A DNA stretch of 42,735 nucleotides from Pectinatus sp. (GCA_020025075.1 JAHHSR010000012.1:1-42735), one strand, 5' to 3'. Positions 15,167 to 23,454 are shown, counted from the first letter of the stretch. A program made the numbers and translations. The notes: generated by a model from the letters alone, not told the origin.

Positions 15167-16240
15167 TCATTTGCCATAGGCATATTTGCCCTGGCCGTAT
15201 TTGTACCAGGCGTGGCAGGTGCCCTCAATGGAGACCATGCAGGCGCCCGAGGGTTTTTCTGGCGAGCAGACTTTTTTAAAGAGCGGGCACTGAGGCGGCT
15301 TGATGAGGCCGCGTAAGACTTCGCCGCAGCGACAGCCTGGATTTTCGCGCGATTTTTCGGGCTCTACGGCGACCATTTTTTCAGCGTCAAATTCGGCGTA
15401 GGCGTCATTTATGGCAAGGCCCGATTTTTCCACGGCGCCAAAGCCGCGCCAGTTGACCGTCACATCGTCAAAGACTTCGCCAATCATTTTTTGGGCGTGC
15501 TCATTTCCCCCTCTATGCACGACGCTTTTATACGCGTTTTCCAGTAGGGGCGTGCCATTTTTAACCTGGCGCGAAAGAAGATAGATGGCACTTAAAATTT
15601 CGAGCGGCTCAAAGCCGGCGATGACGGTCGGTATCTTGTATTCTTGGGAAACAAAGCTAAAGGGCGCGCCGCCCGTTATCACGCAGACGTGACCGGGCAG
15701 CAAAAAGCCATCGACGTGAACTTGGGGGTCGGCTAAGAGCGCACGCATGATGACGCTCGTGCGCTTGTGGGCGGAAAGGACGAAGAAGTTCTTGATGTTT
15801 TTTTCGCGGGCGGTCTTGATGACGGCGGCCGAAAGCGGCGCCGTGGTTTCAAAGCCCACGCCCAAAAAGACGACCTTCTTGTCGGGATTTAAAATCGCCG
15901 TCTGCAGGGCATCAAGCGGTGAGTAGACAATTTCAATCGCGCCGCCGTTGTCGCGCACGGTGTTTAAGTCCTGCGTCGTGCCCGGAACCTTGAGCATGTC
16001 GCCAAAGGTCGCAACGATGACATCCTTTTGCTGACCGTAGGCGATTGCCCGGTCCATGTAGTCGTTGGGGGTTACACAGACGGGGCAGCCCGGACCGCTC
16101 ACAAGCTCTACATTTTCGGGCAAAAGCTGACGAATACCGGCCCTAAAAATCGACACGGTATGCGTGCCGCACACTTCCATGAAGCGCACGGGACGGCTTA
16201 TGTTGGCTGCTATTTTCTGAAGGAGTGCCTCACTCGACAT
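15167..16240 (-). CDS. hypD: Hydrogenase maturation factor HypD
   Basis: 357 residues. HypD, with HypC, is the scaffold on which the Fe(CN)2CO unit is assembled. Conserved elements are FMEVCGTHTVSIF, SGPGCPVCVTP, GFETTAP and the cysteine-rich C-terminus (CRCGEVLRG, CPLFKKVCSP, GACMVSIEGTCHAWY), which holds the [4Fe-4S] cluster. The start overlaps the end of hypC by 11 nt and its stop overlaps an upstream hypE ATG by 4 nt, showing tight coupling. Confidence 0.96.
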   Translation of the reverse strand: MSSEALLQKIAANISRPVRFMEVCGTHTVSIFRAGIRQLLPENVELVSGPGCPVCVTPNDYMDRAIAYGQQKDVIVATFGDMLKVPGTTQDLNTVRDNGGAIEIVYSPLDALQTAILNPDKKVVFLGVGFETTAPLSAAVIKTAREKNIKNFFVLSAHKRTSVIMRALLADPQVHVDGFLLPGHVCVITGGAPFSFVSQEYKIPTVIAGFEPLEILSAIYLLSRQVKNGTPLLENAYKSVVHRGGNEHAQKMIGEVFDDVTVNWRGFGAVEKSGLAINDAYAEFDAEKMVAVEPEKSRENPGCRCGEVLRGLIKPPQCPLFKKVCSPEKPSGACMVSIEGTCHAWYKYGQGKYAYGK

Positions 16241-16454
16241 AGCCCATGCTCACTTCCTTTAGTAGTTCATTCGTCGCCTCGGCCTCGGCTTCGTCGACGA
16301 CCTGAATGCCAAAGCCGGCATGCATGAGCACGTAATCGCCGATTTTTGCTTCCGGCACGAGCATGAGGCTTATTTTGCGCTTAATGCCCTGCACTTCGAC
16401 GGTGCCGAGCATTTCATTTTTTTCAATAACTTTAGCGGGTACTGCTAAACACAT
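16230..16454 (-). CDS. hypC: Hydrogenase maturation chaperone HypC
   Basis: 74 residues beginning MCLAVPAKVIE. Cys2 is the essential residue that binds the Fe(CN)2CO precursor and docks on the large subunit. I chose the second of two close ATGs (16454, not 16460) because it places Cys at position 2 and gives an 8-nt spacing to AGAGG. The rest (GTVEVQGIKRKISLMLV, GDYVLMHAGFGIQVVDE) is typical OB-fold HypC. It is separated from hypF by 88 nt containing a perfect hairpin and overlaps hypD. Confidence 0.95.
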   Translation of the reverse strand: MCLAVPAKVIEKNEMLGTVEVQGIKRKISLMLVPEAKIGDYVLMHAGFGIQVVDEAEAEATNELLKEVSMGYVE

Positions 16455-16480
16455 ATTCATAACCTCTCTTAAATCTTTGG

Positions 16481-16504
16481 CTTTTGCGGCTAAAGCCGCA
16501 AAAG
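16481..16504 (-). other. Perfect intra-operon hairpin between hypF and hypC
   Basis: CTTTTGCGGC (16481-16490) and GCCGCAAAAG (16495-16504) form a 10-bp stem with a 4-nt loop in the only sizeable gap of the hypF-hypE run. No T-run follows on the minus strand, so it is more likely an RNA-processing or stability element than a terminator. Confidence 0.6.
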
Positions 16505-16542
16505 TGAGGGAATTGCCCTCATAGAGCTTCTTCAAGGGCATC

Positions 16543-18825
16543 TTATAAAATGCCATTTTGCGCCCGGCAGGCGGCGATGGCCGCCTGGCCATAGCTTATT
16601 GCGCCGTCATTGGGCGGCAGACTGCGGCTGCGGCAAATCTTCAGGGAGTTTTTCAGGTAGCCAGCTACCTGGTCCAAAAAGAGAAGATTTTGGCAGACGC
16701 CACCGGCAAGGGCCAAAACGTCGACGCCGTACATATCCGCAAGGCGCAAGACGACATCGGCACAGCTTTTGGCAAAGGTGGCGTGAAAGTCGGCGGCAAG
16801 CTGCCCAACAGGCGCGCTGCCAGCCATTTCCAAGAGCGCCGTATAGGCGGGCAAGAGGTCGATGACGAAGGGAACCTGGGCCGTGCCCTCGCCCGTTATG
16901 CAATAGGGAAGTTCCCGGCCCACATAGCCGAGAGCGCACTGCTCAAGCTCGATGGCCGCCTGACCTTCGTAGGAAATCTTGCCGCATAGCCCCAAAAGCG
17001 CTGCGGCCGCGTCAAAGAGCCGCCCGGCACTCGATGTAAGCGGGGCATTGAGACCGGCCTTGGTTGCCAGCATGAGGCTTTCCCAGCCATCTGGCACCAG
17101 AGGTGCCAAAAGGGGTGCCTTTTCTAAGGATGATAGCATTTGTGTGATGTATAGTGCCAAGCGCCACGGCTCGCGCACGGCGGCAGGGCCGCCCGGAAGT
17201 GGCAAGGGGCGAAAATGCGCCAGGCGCTGATATTCTTCGTAGTCAAAGAGCATTACCTCGCCCCCCCAAATGGTACCGTCGGGACCATAGCCCGTACCAT
17301 CAAGGGCCAATCCCAGGGCCGGCTCTTCGATTTTATTTTCCAAGAGGACCGCGGCCAGATGGGCGTGGTGGTGCTGAATGGCATAGTGCGGCAAGGGAAT
17401 TGATTTTCCGTACCGGCTCGATAAATAATCCGGGTGCAAATCGATGGCGATGAGCTGCGGATTGACGTCAAAAAGCCGTTCGTAGTGGGAAATAGCGTCC
17501 TTATATGCGTCAAAGGCAGCCTTATTTTCCAAATCGCCAATGTGATGACTCACGATGGCCTTGTCGCCTTTGACGAGGCAGAAGGTGTTTTTTAGCTGCG
17601 CGCCACAGGCGAGAATAGCAAGTGGCTGCTGCAAAAAGGGCAAACTAGACGGCGCATAGCCGCGGCTTCGCCTGATAAAGTACGGCGCATTTTCATAAAT
17701 GCGCACGACTGAATCGTCAAGCCGCATCCTGATGGCGCGGTTGTGAAGCAAGAAAAAGTCAACAAGCTCTCTTATTTGCGGCAGGTGCTCATTTTGGTAG
17801 ATGATGGGCTCGGAGCTAAAGTTGGCACTCGTCATGACAAAGACATCGTCTTCTTGCAAAAGGAGAAGATGTATAGGGGCATAGGGGAGCATGACGCCAA
17901 GATAGGCGTTATTGGGAGCAACGCTCGGAGCAATGACACTATTGCCCTTCTTTTTCAAAAGGACGATGGGTGCTGAGGCGCTTTTTAGGAGCTTTTCTTC
18001 CGCGCCACTTAAAAGGCACATCTTTTCGACCTGTGCCAAGGAGCCGGCCATTACGGCGAGCGGCTTTTCCAGGCGGTGCTTCCTCTTTCGCAAAAGGGCG
18101 ACGGCGGCTTCGTTTTTGGCATCGCAGGCAAGATGGTAGCCGCCAATTCCCTTGATGGCTACAATTTTTCCCTCCAAGATGGCCGCGCGCGCCTTTAAGA
18201 TGGCTTCTTCGCTCGTCTTAAAGATGACCTTTCCCTCTTGGTCGCAAAGCCAGCAGTGCGGACCACAAGTGCCGCAGGCGTCCGGCTGGGCGTGAAAGCG
18301 GCGATTTTCCGGGTCTTCGTACTCGCTTTGACAGGACGGGCACATCGGAAAATCCCGCATCGTCGTATTGGCTCGGTCATAGGGGACATCGTCGATTATC
18401 GAAAAGCGCGGCCCGCAATTCGTACAATTGATAAAGGGATAGTGGTAGCGCCTATCTGATTTGGTGAAAAACTCGCGCCGGCAATCGTCGCAAACGGCTA
18501 GGTCGGGCGAGATGGCCGTGCGGCGCTTTTGGGCGCGCGGGCTCTTTTTGATGGAAAAGTCCGCCTCGTCCTCTTGCAGCTGACATTCCTTCACGAACAA
18601 ATTATCAATTGTAGCGGCGGGCGGCAATTCCTCGCTTAGCGCCGTCAAAAAGGCTTCAGCACTTATATCATCGCCTTGTACTTCGATGAGTACGCCCTGG
18701 TCATCATTTAAGACCCAGCCCGTAAGATTAAACCGATTGGCAATCCTATAAACAAACGGCCGAAAGCCCACCCCCTGCACAATGCCGCAAGCGCGAACTT
18801 GCAGGCGAATAATCATTTCTTCCAT
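16543..18825 (-). CDS. hypF: Carbamoyltransferase HypF
   Basis: 760 residues, the normal length. Domains in order: acylphosphatase (RACGIVQGVGFRPFVYRIA, residues ~9-27), two zinc-finger-like CxxC pairs (CDDCRREFF, CTNCGPRF, later CPSC and CGTC), a YrdC-like ATP/carbamoyl domain (KGIGGYHLACDA), and a Kae1-like domain with HHHAHLAAVL and ALDGTGYGPDGTIWGGE. It transfers carbamoyl from carbamoyl phosphate to the HypE C-terminal Cys. I start at 18825, with AGAGG 5 nt upstream; a longer frame overlaps the protease gene without similarity. Confidence 0.96.
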   Translation of the reverse strand: MEEMIIRLQVRACGIVQGVGFRPFVYRIANRFNLTGWVLNDDQGVLIEVQGDDISAEAFLTALSEELPPAATIDNLFVKECQLQEDEADFSIKKSPRAQKRRTAISPDLAVCDDCRREFFTKSDRRYHYPFINCTNCGPRFSIIDDVPYDRANTTMRDFPMCPSCQSEYEDPENRRFHAQPDACGTCGPHCWLCDQEGKVIFKTSEEAILKARAAILEGKIVAIKGIGGYHLACDAKNEAAVALLRKRKHRLEKPLAVMAGSLAQVEKMCLLSGAEEKLLKSASAPIVLLKKKGNSVIAPSVAPNNAYLGVMLPYAPIHLLLLQEDDVFVMTSANFSSEPIIYQNEHLPQIRELVDFFLLHNRAIRMRLDDSVVRIYENAPYFIRRSRGYAPSSLPFLQQPLAILACGAQLKNTFCLVKGDKAIVSHHIGDLENKAAFDAYKDAISHYERLFDVNPQLIAIDLHPDYLSSRYGKSIPLPHYAIQHHHAHLAAVLLENKIEEPALGLALDGTGYGPDGTIWGGEVMLFDYEEYQRLAHFRPLPLPGGPAAVREPWRLALYITQMLSSLEKAPLLAPLVPDGWESLMLATKAGLNAPLTSSAGRLFDAAAALLGLCGKISYEGQAAIELEQCALGYVGRELPYCITGEGTAQVPFVIDLLPAYTALLEMAGSAPVGQLAADFHATFAKSCADVVLRLADMYGVDVLALAGGVCQNLLFLDQVAGYLKNSLKICRSRSLPPNDGAISYGQAAIAACRAQNGIL

Positions 18826-18836
18826 GACTTCCTCTT

Positions 18837-19343
18837 TTAAAAAATATCTTGGTCGTTGGCACCCTTTTCCCCGAAGGGAATTTCCTGTGCGCCCCAACTG
18901 TTGATGATTTCTATGACTTTTTCTACGGTCGGCTCAATCTGCTCGCGCACTTTTTCTGACATATCAATGCCCAGGTCGACTTCTTGCGGCTTGACGCCGA
19001 TGACCATGGTCTTTTCGACGGGGTTATCCGTTACATCAAGCACAGCCAAAAGGTCGTTGAGTCCCAAATCGTGGACGGATATTTTATTGGAAAAATACGC
19101 CGCCAGCGCCTCTCCCTCAAAGGTGAAGTAATCGCCGGCTTCTCCCGGTGCATTGATGGCATCGACGATGAGCAGCCTTTGCGTGCCCGTCAAAAAGGGC
19201 ATCAGCCCCATACCGAGCGTGCCGCCATCGAGAACTTTGACGTTGGCATAATTATGCGTTTCATTGAGACGCTCGATGACGCGAATACCAAAGGCGTCAT
19301 CTTTCATAATCGTATTGCCGACGCCCAAAACGGTGATATTCAT
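18837..19343 (-). CDS. hyaD: [NiFe] hydrogenase large-subunit maturation protease (HyaD/HybD type)
   Basis: 168 residues. It removes the C-terminal tail of the large subunit after nickel insertion. The fold signature LGVGNTIMKDDAFGIRVIE is followed by IVDAINAPG and SVHDLGLND. These match the three nickel-probing ligands of HybD/HyaD, except that the first position, normally Glu in a DE(A/G) context, is Asp16 here. The start at 19343 abuts the hypB stop and has AGGAAG upstream. Its substrate must be the HyaB encoded in the same cluster. Confidence 0.92.
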   Translation of the reverse strand: MNITVLGVGNTIMKDDAFGIRVIERLNETHNYANVKVLDGGTLGMGLMPFLTGTQRLLIVDAINAPGEAGDYFTFEGEALAAYFSNKISVHDLGLNDLLAVLDVTDNPVEKTMVIGVKPQEVDLGIDMSEKVREQIEPTVEKVIEIINSWGAQEIPFGEKGANDQDIF

Positions 19344-19344
19344 C

Positions 19345-20001
19345 TTACTTCCTCTTTTCTGCCACGGCGTTTTTGAGCCAGCTGCACCAGGCATCAAGGC
19401 CATCGCCTTTTATGCACGAGGTCTTAAAGAGAGAAATTTCCGGGCTCAAGCAATGAATGTCATGCTCGGCGCTTTCCATGTCAAAATTCGTGTAGGACAA
19501 AATGTCAATCTTATTTAAGACGGCCGCAGCCGATTCCTTAAAGATGAGCGGATATTTTAAGGGCTTGTCGTCCCCTTCCGTAATGCTCAGGACGACGGCC
19601 TTTTGGTCTTCGCCGATATTAAATTCTGCCGGACAGACAAGGTTGCCGACATTTTCAATGATTACCAAATCGAGCGCATCAAGGTCGAGCTTTTGCATTG
19701 CTTCTGCCACCATCACGGCATCCAAGTGGCAGCCGCCGCTCGTGTTGATTTGAATGACGGGCGCGTCGTGAGCGGCAATCCTATCGGCATCCTTATTGGT
19801 GAAGAGGTCGCCTTCTATTACGGCGATGCGCAAATCGCCCTTGAGCTTTGCTATCGTGCGCTCTAGGAGCGTCGTCTTGCCCGAACCCGGCGAACCGATG
19901 AGATTCAGGGCAAAAATGTGATGGGCGGCAAAGACCTTCTGATTTTCTGCTGCCTGGGCATCGTTTTTGCCCAGTATATCTTCCATTACTTGTACTTCCA
20001 A
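19345..20001 (-). CDS. hypB: Nickel-insertion GTPase HypB (without N-terminal nickel motif)
   Basis: 218 residues. SIMIBI-class GTPase that, with HypA, delivers Ni2+ to the large subunit. The P-loop is GSPGSGKTTLLE; other sites are EGDLFTNKDADRI, the metal-site loop SGGCHLDA, NVGNLVCPAEFNIG and NKIDI. The N-terminus before the P-loop has neither the CxxCGCG site of E. coli HypB nor a His-rich stretch; a CxxCGCG motif is instead on a separate small gene two positions upstream. I use TTG at 20001, 6 nt after GGAGGG; an in-frame ATG at 19986 has no SD. Confidence 0.94.
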   Translation of the reverse strand: MEVQVMEDILGKNDAQAAENQKVFAAHHIFALNLIGSPGSGKTTLLERTIAKLKGDLRIAVIEGDLFTNKDADRIAAHDAPVIQINTSGGCHLDAVMVAEAMQKLDLDALDLVIIENVGNLVCPAEFNIGEDQKAVVLSITEGDDKPLKYPLIFKESAAAVLNKIDILSYTNFDMESAEHDIHCLSPEISLFKTSCIKGDGLDAWCSWLKNAVAEKRK

Positions 20002-20022
20002 AGAGAACCCTCCTTATCTTTA

Positions 20023-20364
20023 TCACTCGATATCAAGATATTCAACGCGCAATTCCCGCCCCGAGATGACCTTCAAAGCGGCCGAGCCGCACTGGGGACA
20101 CAAAAAATTGTACCGCTCGATATGGCCTTGCCAGTTGCAGTCGGGGCATTGGCCGACGAGGGGAACGAGATTGAGCTTTAATTTGGCCTCGGAGGCAATG
20201 GTGCCTTTGGCCAGCGAGGTGAAGCAAAATTCCAACGATTCAAAGACGACGCCCGTCATCTCTCCGATTAAAAGCGAGATTTCCTTTACCCGCTTGGCCT
20301 CGTTTTTTGCGGCGTAGTCGAGGACAATGTCCAAAACGCCCTGTGCCATTGACATTTCGTGCAT
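20023..20364 (-). CDS. hypA: Nickel metallochaperone HypA
   Basis: 113 residues, the canonical length. It begins MHEMSMAQGV, so His2, the Ni ligand, is in place. I chose the second of two close ATGs (20364 rather than 20370) for that reason; AGGA is 8 nt before it. The zinc site is CPDC ... CPQC, typical CxxC-n-CxxC. It lies immediately downstream of a terminator-like hairpin, which sets the maturation genes apart from the structural genes. Confidence 0.95.
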   Translation of the reverse strand: MHEMSMAQGVLDIVLDYAAKNEAKRVKEISLLIGEMTGVVFESLEFCFTSLAKGTIASEAKLKLNLVPLVGQCPDCNWQGHIERYNFLCPQCGSAALKVISGRELRVEYLDIE

Positions 20365-20379
20365 TTTCATCTTCCTATT

Positions 20380-20413
20380 AAAAAGCTGCTGCAAAATAAA
20401 TTTTACAGCAGCT
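20380..20413 (-). terminator. Terminator/attenuator between hydrogenase structural and hyp genes
   Basis: On the minus strand AGCTGCTGTAAAAT pairs with ATTTTGCAGCAGCT (14 bp with one U-G, 2-nt loop) and runs into TTTTT, ending about 10 nt before the hypA SD. The shape is that of an intrinsic terminator inside the gene run, probably leaky, lowering hyp expression relative to hyaABC. Confidence 0.65.
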
Positions 20414-20440
20414 CGACTTTTATAAACTTCCAAGAAAGCC

Positions 20441-20683
20441 TTAGAGGACAGCCTTGAGGCCCAGTTCTTCTAAAACTCCCATTATCTGAGAAAGAGTCGT
20501 CTTGGCGGGGTCATAATTGAGCATTGTTTCTCCATCGTGTGCATGGATATGAACATGGAGAACGCCTTTAAGGCCCAGCAATTTTTCTTCTGCCTGCTTA
20601 GCATTTTCCGGCGTATAGCCCTTAACGAAGAAATTAAGCTGCGTACCATTACCATGGCCGCCGCAACCACAAGTTTTACACAT
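20441..20683 (-). CDS. Small CxxCGCG / His-rich protein with HMA-like fold, putative nickel carrier
   Basis: 80 residues. It begins MCKTCGCGGHG: Cys2, Cys5, Cys7 and His10 reproduce the high-affinity nickel motif that in E. coli opens HypB (MCxTCGCG). Residues ~15-80 have the length and beta-alpha-beta pattern of a heavy-metal-associated domain (FFVKGYTPENAKQAEEKLLG, ETMLNYDPAKTTLSQIMGVL) but no CxxC in its loop. Instead HVHIHAH (43-49) gives four alternating His/Val-Ile/Ala positions. The cluster's own HypB lacks such a motif, so I infer a separated nickel donor for HypA/HypB. The start is set by the Cys2 motif; SD GGGGG is brought near the ATG by an 11-bp hairpin. It lies between hyaC and hypA. 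Confidence 0.7.
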   Translation of the reverse strand: MCKTCGCGGHGNGTQLNFFVKGYTPENAKQAEEKLLGLKGVLHVHIHAHDGETMLNYDPAKTTLSQIMGVLEELGLKAVL

Positions 20684-20689
20684 GTATGC

Positions 20690-20722
20690 ACCGCTTTTTC
20701 CAGTGAAAAAGCAGTTTCCCCC
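20690..20722 (-). promoter_or_regulatory. Ribosome-binding site bridged by a hairpin (small Ni-motif gene)
   Basis: SD GGGGG (20722-20718) is followed by an 11-bp hairpin (20715-20705 with 20700-20690, one T-G pair, 4-nt loop) and GCATAC before the ATG at 20683. Folding brings the SD to an effective 8 nt from the start codon. Confidence 0.45.
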
Positions 20723-20744
20723 TTTACAAAATATATAAAAGCCT

Positions 20745-20761
20745 GGCGGCAAAATGCCGCC
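20745..20761 (-). other. Stem-loop after hyaC
   Basis: GGCGGCA (20745-20751) and TGCCGCC (20755-20761) form a 7-bp stem 18 nt after the hyaC stop. On the minus strand it is followed by AGGCTTTTATAT. It could be a weak terminator or a 3'-end stabiliser of the hyaABC message. Confidence 0.5.
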
Positions 20762-20778
20762 AAAGCCTTCACGCAAAA

Positions 20779-21540
20779 TCAGCCTTTGATGACGCGACCA
20801 TGCTTGTCGGTGATGTCTTCGATGTCATCGGGCACTTCAGCCAAAACTTTGGTGCCGGAGAACATGCTCGAAGCTTCACCTTCACGTTCCATGAAGTCGG
20901 CACGAATGACCATGTAGATATGGACGGCCGCCAGAAGGAAAATGGCCCAAGCGGCAAGATGGTGAATGACGTGCAGGAGCATTTCGCCATCAAAGAGGAT
21001 TTGCCAGCCAAACAGCGTCGCCATGAAGCTATTTGGTTCCATCTGGAAGTACATGGCATAGCCGGTAAATACTTCAATGATAATCAAGACGTAGATGGCA
21101 AGATACGATAGGCGCGCCATCGGGTTTCTGAGAAATTCTTTGTGAGAGTATTTAATGAGGCAATAGTGCATCATTACCTCTGCCAAGTCGTCCCAAAACT
21201 TGGTGTTAAACATATGCGGGAGGAGCCTGTCCCCCTTGTTGATGATGTAGCCATAGATACGCAATCCGAGCGCTGCGGTCAAGATGAAGGCGCATAAAAA
21301 ATGCAGGTAGCGGATGAACCCCAGCGACAAGAACCAGCCATTGTAGGAAACAAATTCGCCGGAAAGGGACATCGGCGTCGTGATGACGAGGCCGGTGCCA
21401 AATAGGATTGTGATGGTAATTGCCATAATCCAGTGATAGATGCGCAAAAACGGGCTAAACAGGTAATAGCGTGTCAGCTTGCGCTTTTGTCCATCATTGG
21501 GAACTGAAGTCGCAATGAACTCACTTTTTTTTCCTTCCAT
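20779..21540 (-). CDS. hyaC: Hydrogenase cytochrome b subunit (HyaC type)
   Basis: 253 residues, four hydrophobic segments (about 33-57, 75-102, 144-166, 190-215). Candidate haem-ligand His residues lie in RIYHWIMAI, RYLHFLCAF and LLHVIHHLAAW. It anchors the hydrogenase dimer in the membrane and passes electrons between the [Fe-S] clusters and quinone. GAGG lies 8 nt before the ATG; hyaB ends 18 nt upstream. Confidence 0.93.
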   Translation of the reverse strand: MEGKKSEFIATSVPNDGQKRKLTRYYLFSPFLRIYHWIMAITITILFGTGLVITTPMSLSGEFVSYNGWFLSLGFIRYLHFLCAFILTAALGLRIYGYIINKGDRLLPHMFNTKFWDDLAEVMMHYCLIKYSHKEFLRNPMARLSYLAIYVLIIIEVFTGYAMYFQMEPNSFMATLFGWQILFDGEMLLHVIHHLAAWAIFLLAAVHIYMVIRADFMEREGEASSMFSGTKVLAEVPDDIEDITDKHGRVIKG

Positions 21541-21558
21541 ATTTCTTACCTCGATTTT

Positions 21559-23454
21559 CTATTTGGTGCTGCAGCCGATAAACGGGTCCGTATTGATGTT
21601 GGCAACCGTTTCCTTCTTGCTGTTATAAACGTGTGCAGCACAAGCCAAACACGGGTCAAAGGAGCGGATGGCACGAACGATTTCAAGCGGCTGGTCGGCA
21701 ATGGCGACATGGGTGTCAATCATGGATTTTTCAAATGAACCATGACCGGACTCATCGTCAATCGGGCAAGCATTCCATGTGGTCGGAACGACGGCCTGAT
21801 AGTTCTTGACCTTCTTATCCTTGATGACAACCCAGTGAGAAAGGGCGCCACGCGGTGCTTCAAACATGCCGACACCTTTAAATTCGCCATCGGTCCAAGA
21901 GGACGGATTCCATTTGGTAGTGTTGGCAATCGTTGTATCGCCCGTCTTTATGTTGTTGACAAGCTTGTCAAAGAAGAAGCGTTCCATGTTGGCGGCAATC
22001 TGCGCGTCGAGCGCACGGGTAATCGTACGGCCAACGGTGGAAGGCAGCCATTTTTCCGGCGGCATGCCCAAAAGGGCGGAAACGCGGTCAATCTGAGCTA
22101 CCATCATCTGTTCAGCCCATGTCGGCGCGATGATGCTCTGCTTAACTTTTGTATAGACGATGATGTAGCGGGCAAGCGGACCGGTTTCGCAAACTTTGCC
22201 GCGCCATTTCGGCGTCTTGACCCAAGAGTATTTGCCTTTTTGGTCGAGATAGGACCAATGTGCCTTGTCGCCATTGATGTCGCCCGTATAGTTCGGGTTG
22301 GTCTTGCCTTCCCAAGGATGGAGGTCGGCATTGTCCTTATACCAAGAATGACGCGAGGTTTCGACGATGACATCTTTTTCGTTGAAGTCCTTGCCTTCGA
22401 GCGGATAGTACTTAGCGTTGGCAACGCCCTGGGCGAAGTTTTCGACTACGCCATCGCAACGTACGAGTGCTGTCTTGGCAAAGTCCATATGACCGGCAAA
22501 CGGTTCTTCAGGATAACCGCCAAAGCCGATGACGCGTTCGCCAGAGAGGCCACCGCCATCCATAGCACTGCCAGCCTTGGCATGAATGGCGCAGATGGCA
22601 AGAGCATCGGGCAGCATGTAATAATTAATCATATCGAGCGTCTTATCAATCGCTCCGGCTACGATGTCGAGGCGTGCCGTATTGACGGGCGCATTCATGT
22701 CGTTCATCGAGATAGCGCAGCCCATGCCGCCGACAACATAGTGCGGATGCGGGTTCTTGCCGCCAAAGACGACGTGCGGGATGACGATATCACGCTGCAA
22801 ATTGAGCAGGTTCAAATAGTGCGTGATGGCCAAAAGATGTACTTCCGGCGGCAAAATCTTGTATGCCGGATGATTCCACCAGTTGGCAGCAAAAAGGCCA
22901 AACTGACCGCCTTCAACGAGCTTTTGCAGCTTGTCTTTCATTGCGCCGAAATAGTTGGCAGAAGCCTGCGGGAAAATCTTCGGATAACCGGAGAACTTGT
23001 ATTGAATGGGGCCTTGAAGCGGCAGCTGATAGCCATCGAGCAAGGATTTTTGCAGTGCCGCCGTAGCAGCCGGGTCAGCCTTCAAAGCTTCCATTGGGCT
23101 TACCCAGTCAAAAGCGTACAGGTGATAAAAATGAACGAGGTGGTCGTGCGAGTTTATCGTTCCACCCATGATATTTCTTATATAATGGGCATTGCGCGGT
23201 ATCTTGATGCCGAGTGCATCTTCTACGGCGCGAACGGAAGCGAGGGCGTGTGCACTCGTGCAGACGCCGCAAATGCGCTGAATAAATGCCCACACTTCAC
23301 GCGGGTCGCGGTCTTTGACGATATTTTCCAGGCCGCGCCATTCGGTGCCGCTCGACAGGGCATCGGATACCTTGCCGGTCGATTCGTCTACTTGTATTTC
23401 CAAGCGTAAATGTCCTTCTATGCGTGTTACGGGATCAACTACGACTCTTTTCAT
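21559..23454 (-). CDS. hyaB: [NiFe] hydrogenase large subunit
   Basis: 631 residues. The four nickel-site cysteines are present: RICGVCTSAHALASV (Cys62, Cys65) and FDPCLACAAH (Cys602, Cys605). After His608, the expected cleavage point, a 23-residue tail (VYNSKKETVANINTDPFIGC then STK) remains, longer than the ~15 residues of E. coli HyaB. It is the substrate of the protease encoded downstream. Membrane-bound group 1 uptake-type architecture is indicated by the partner genes. It lies 19 nt after hyaA. Confidence 0.96.
   Translation of the reverse strand: MKRVVVDPVTRIEGHLRLEIQVDESTGKVSDALSSGTEWRGLENIVKDRDPREVWAFIQRICGVCTSAHALASVRAVEDALGIKIPRNAHYIRNIMGGTINSHDHLVHFYHLYAFDWVSPMEALKADPAATAALQKSLLDGYQLPLQGPIQYKFSGYPKIFPQASANYFGAMKDKLQKLVEGGQFGLFAANWWNHPAYKILPPEVHLLAITHYLNLLNLQRDIVIPHVVFGGKNPHPHYVVGGMGCAISMNDMNAPVNTARLDIVAGAIDKTLDMINYYMLPDALAICAIHAKAGSAMDGGGLSGERVIGFGGYPEEPFAGHMDFAKTALVRCDGVVENFAQGVANAKYYPLEGKDFNEKDVIVETSRHSWYKDNADLHPWEGKTNPNYTGDINGDKAHWSYLDQKGKYSWVKTPKWRGKVCETGPLARYIIVYTKVKQSIIAPTWAEQMMVAQIDRVSALLGMPPEKWLPSTVGRTITRALDAQIAANMERFFFDKLVNNIKTGDTTIANTTKWNPSSWTDGEFKGVGMFEAPRGALSHWVVIKDKKVKNYQAVVPTTWNACPIDDESGHGSFEKSMIDTHVAIADQPLEIVRAIRSFDPCLACAAHVYNSKKETVANINTDPFIGCSTK

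Noticed and set aside
21742..23409. A 555-codon plus-strand open frame opposite the hydrogenase large subunit
   Set aside because: Antisense shadow of hyaB: no family resemblance, and the minus strand has all catalytic motifs.
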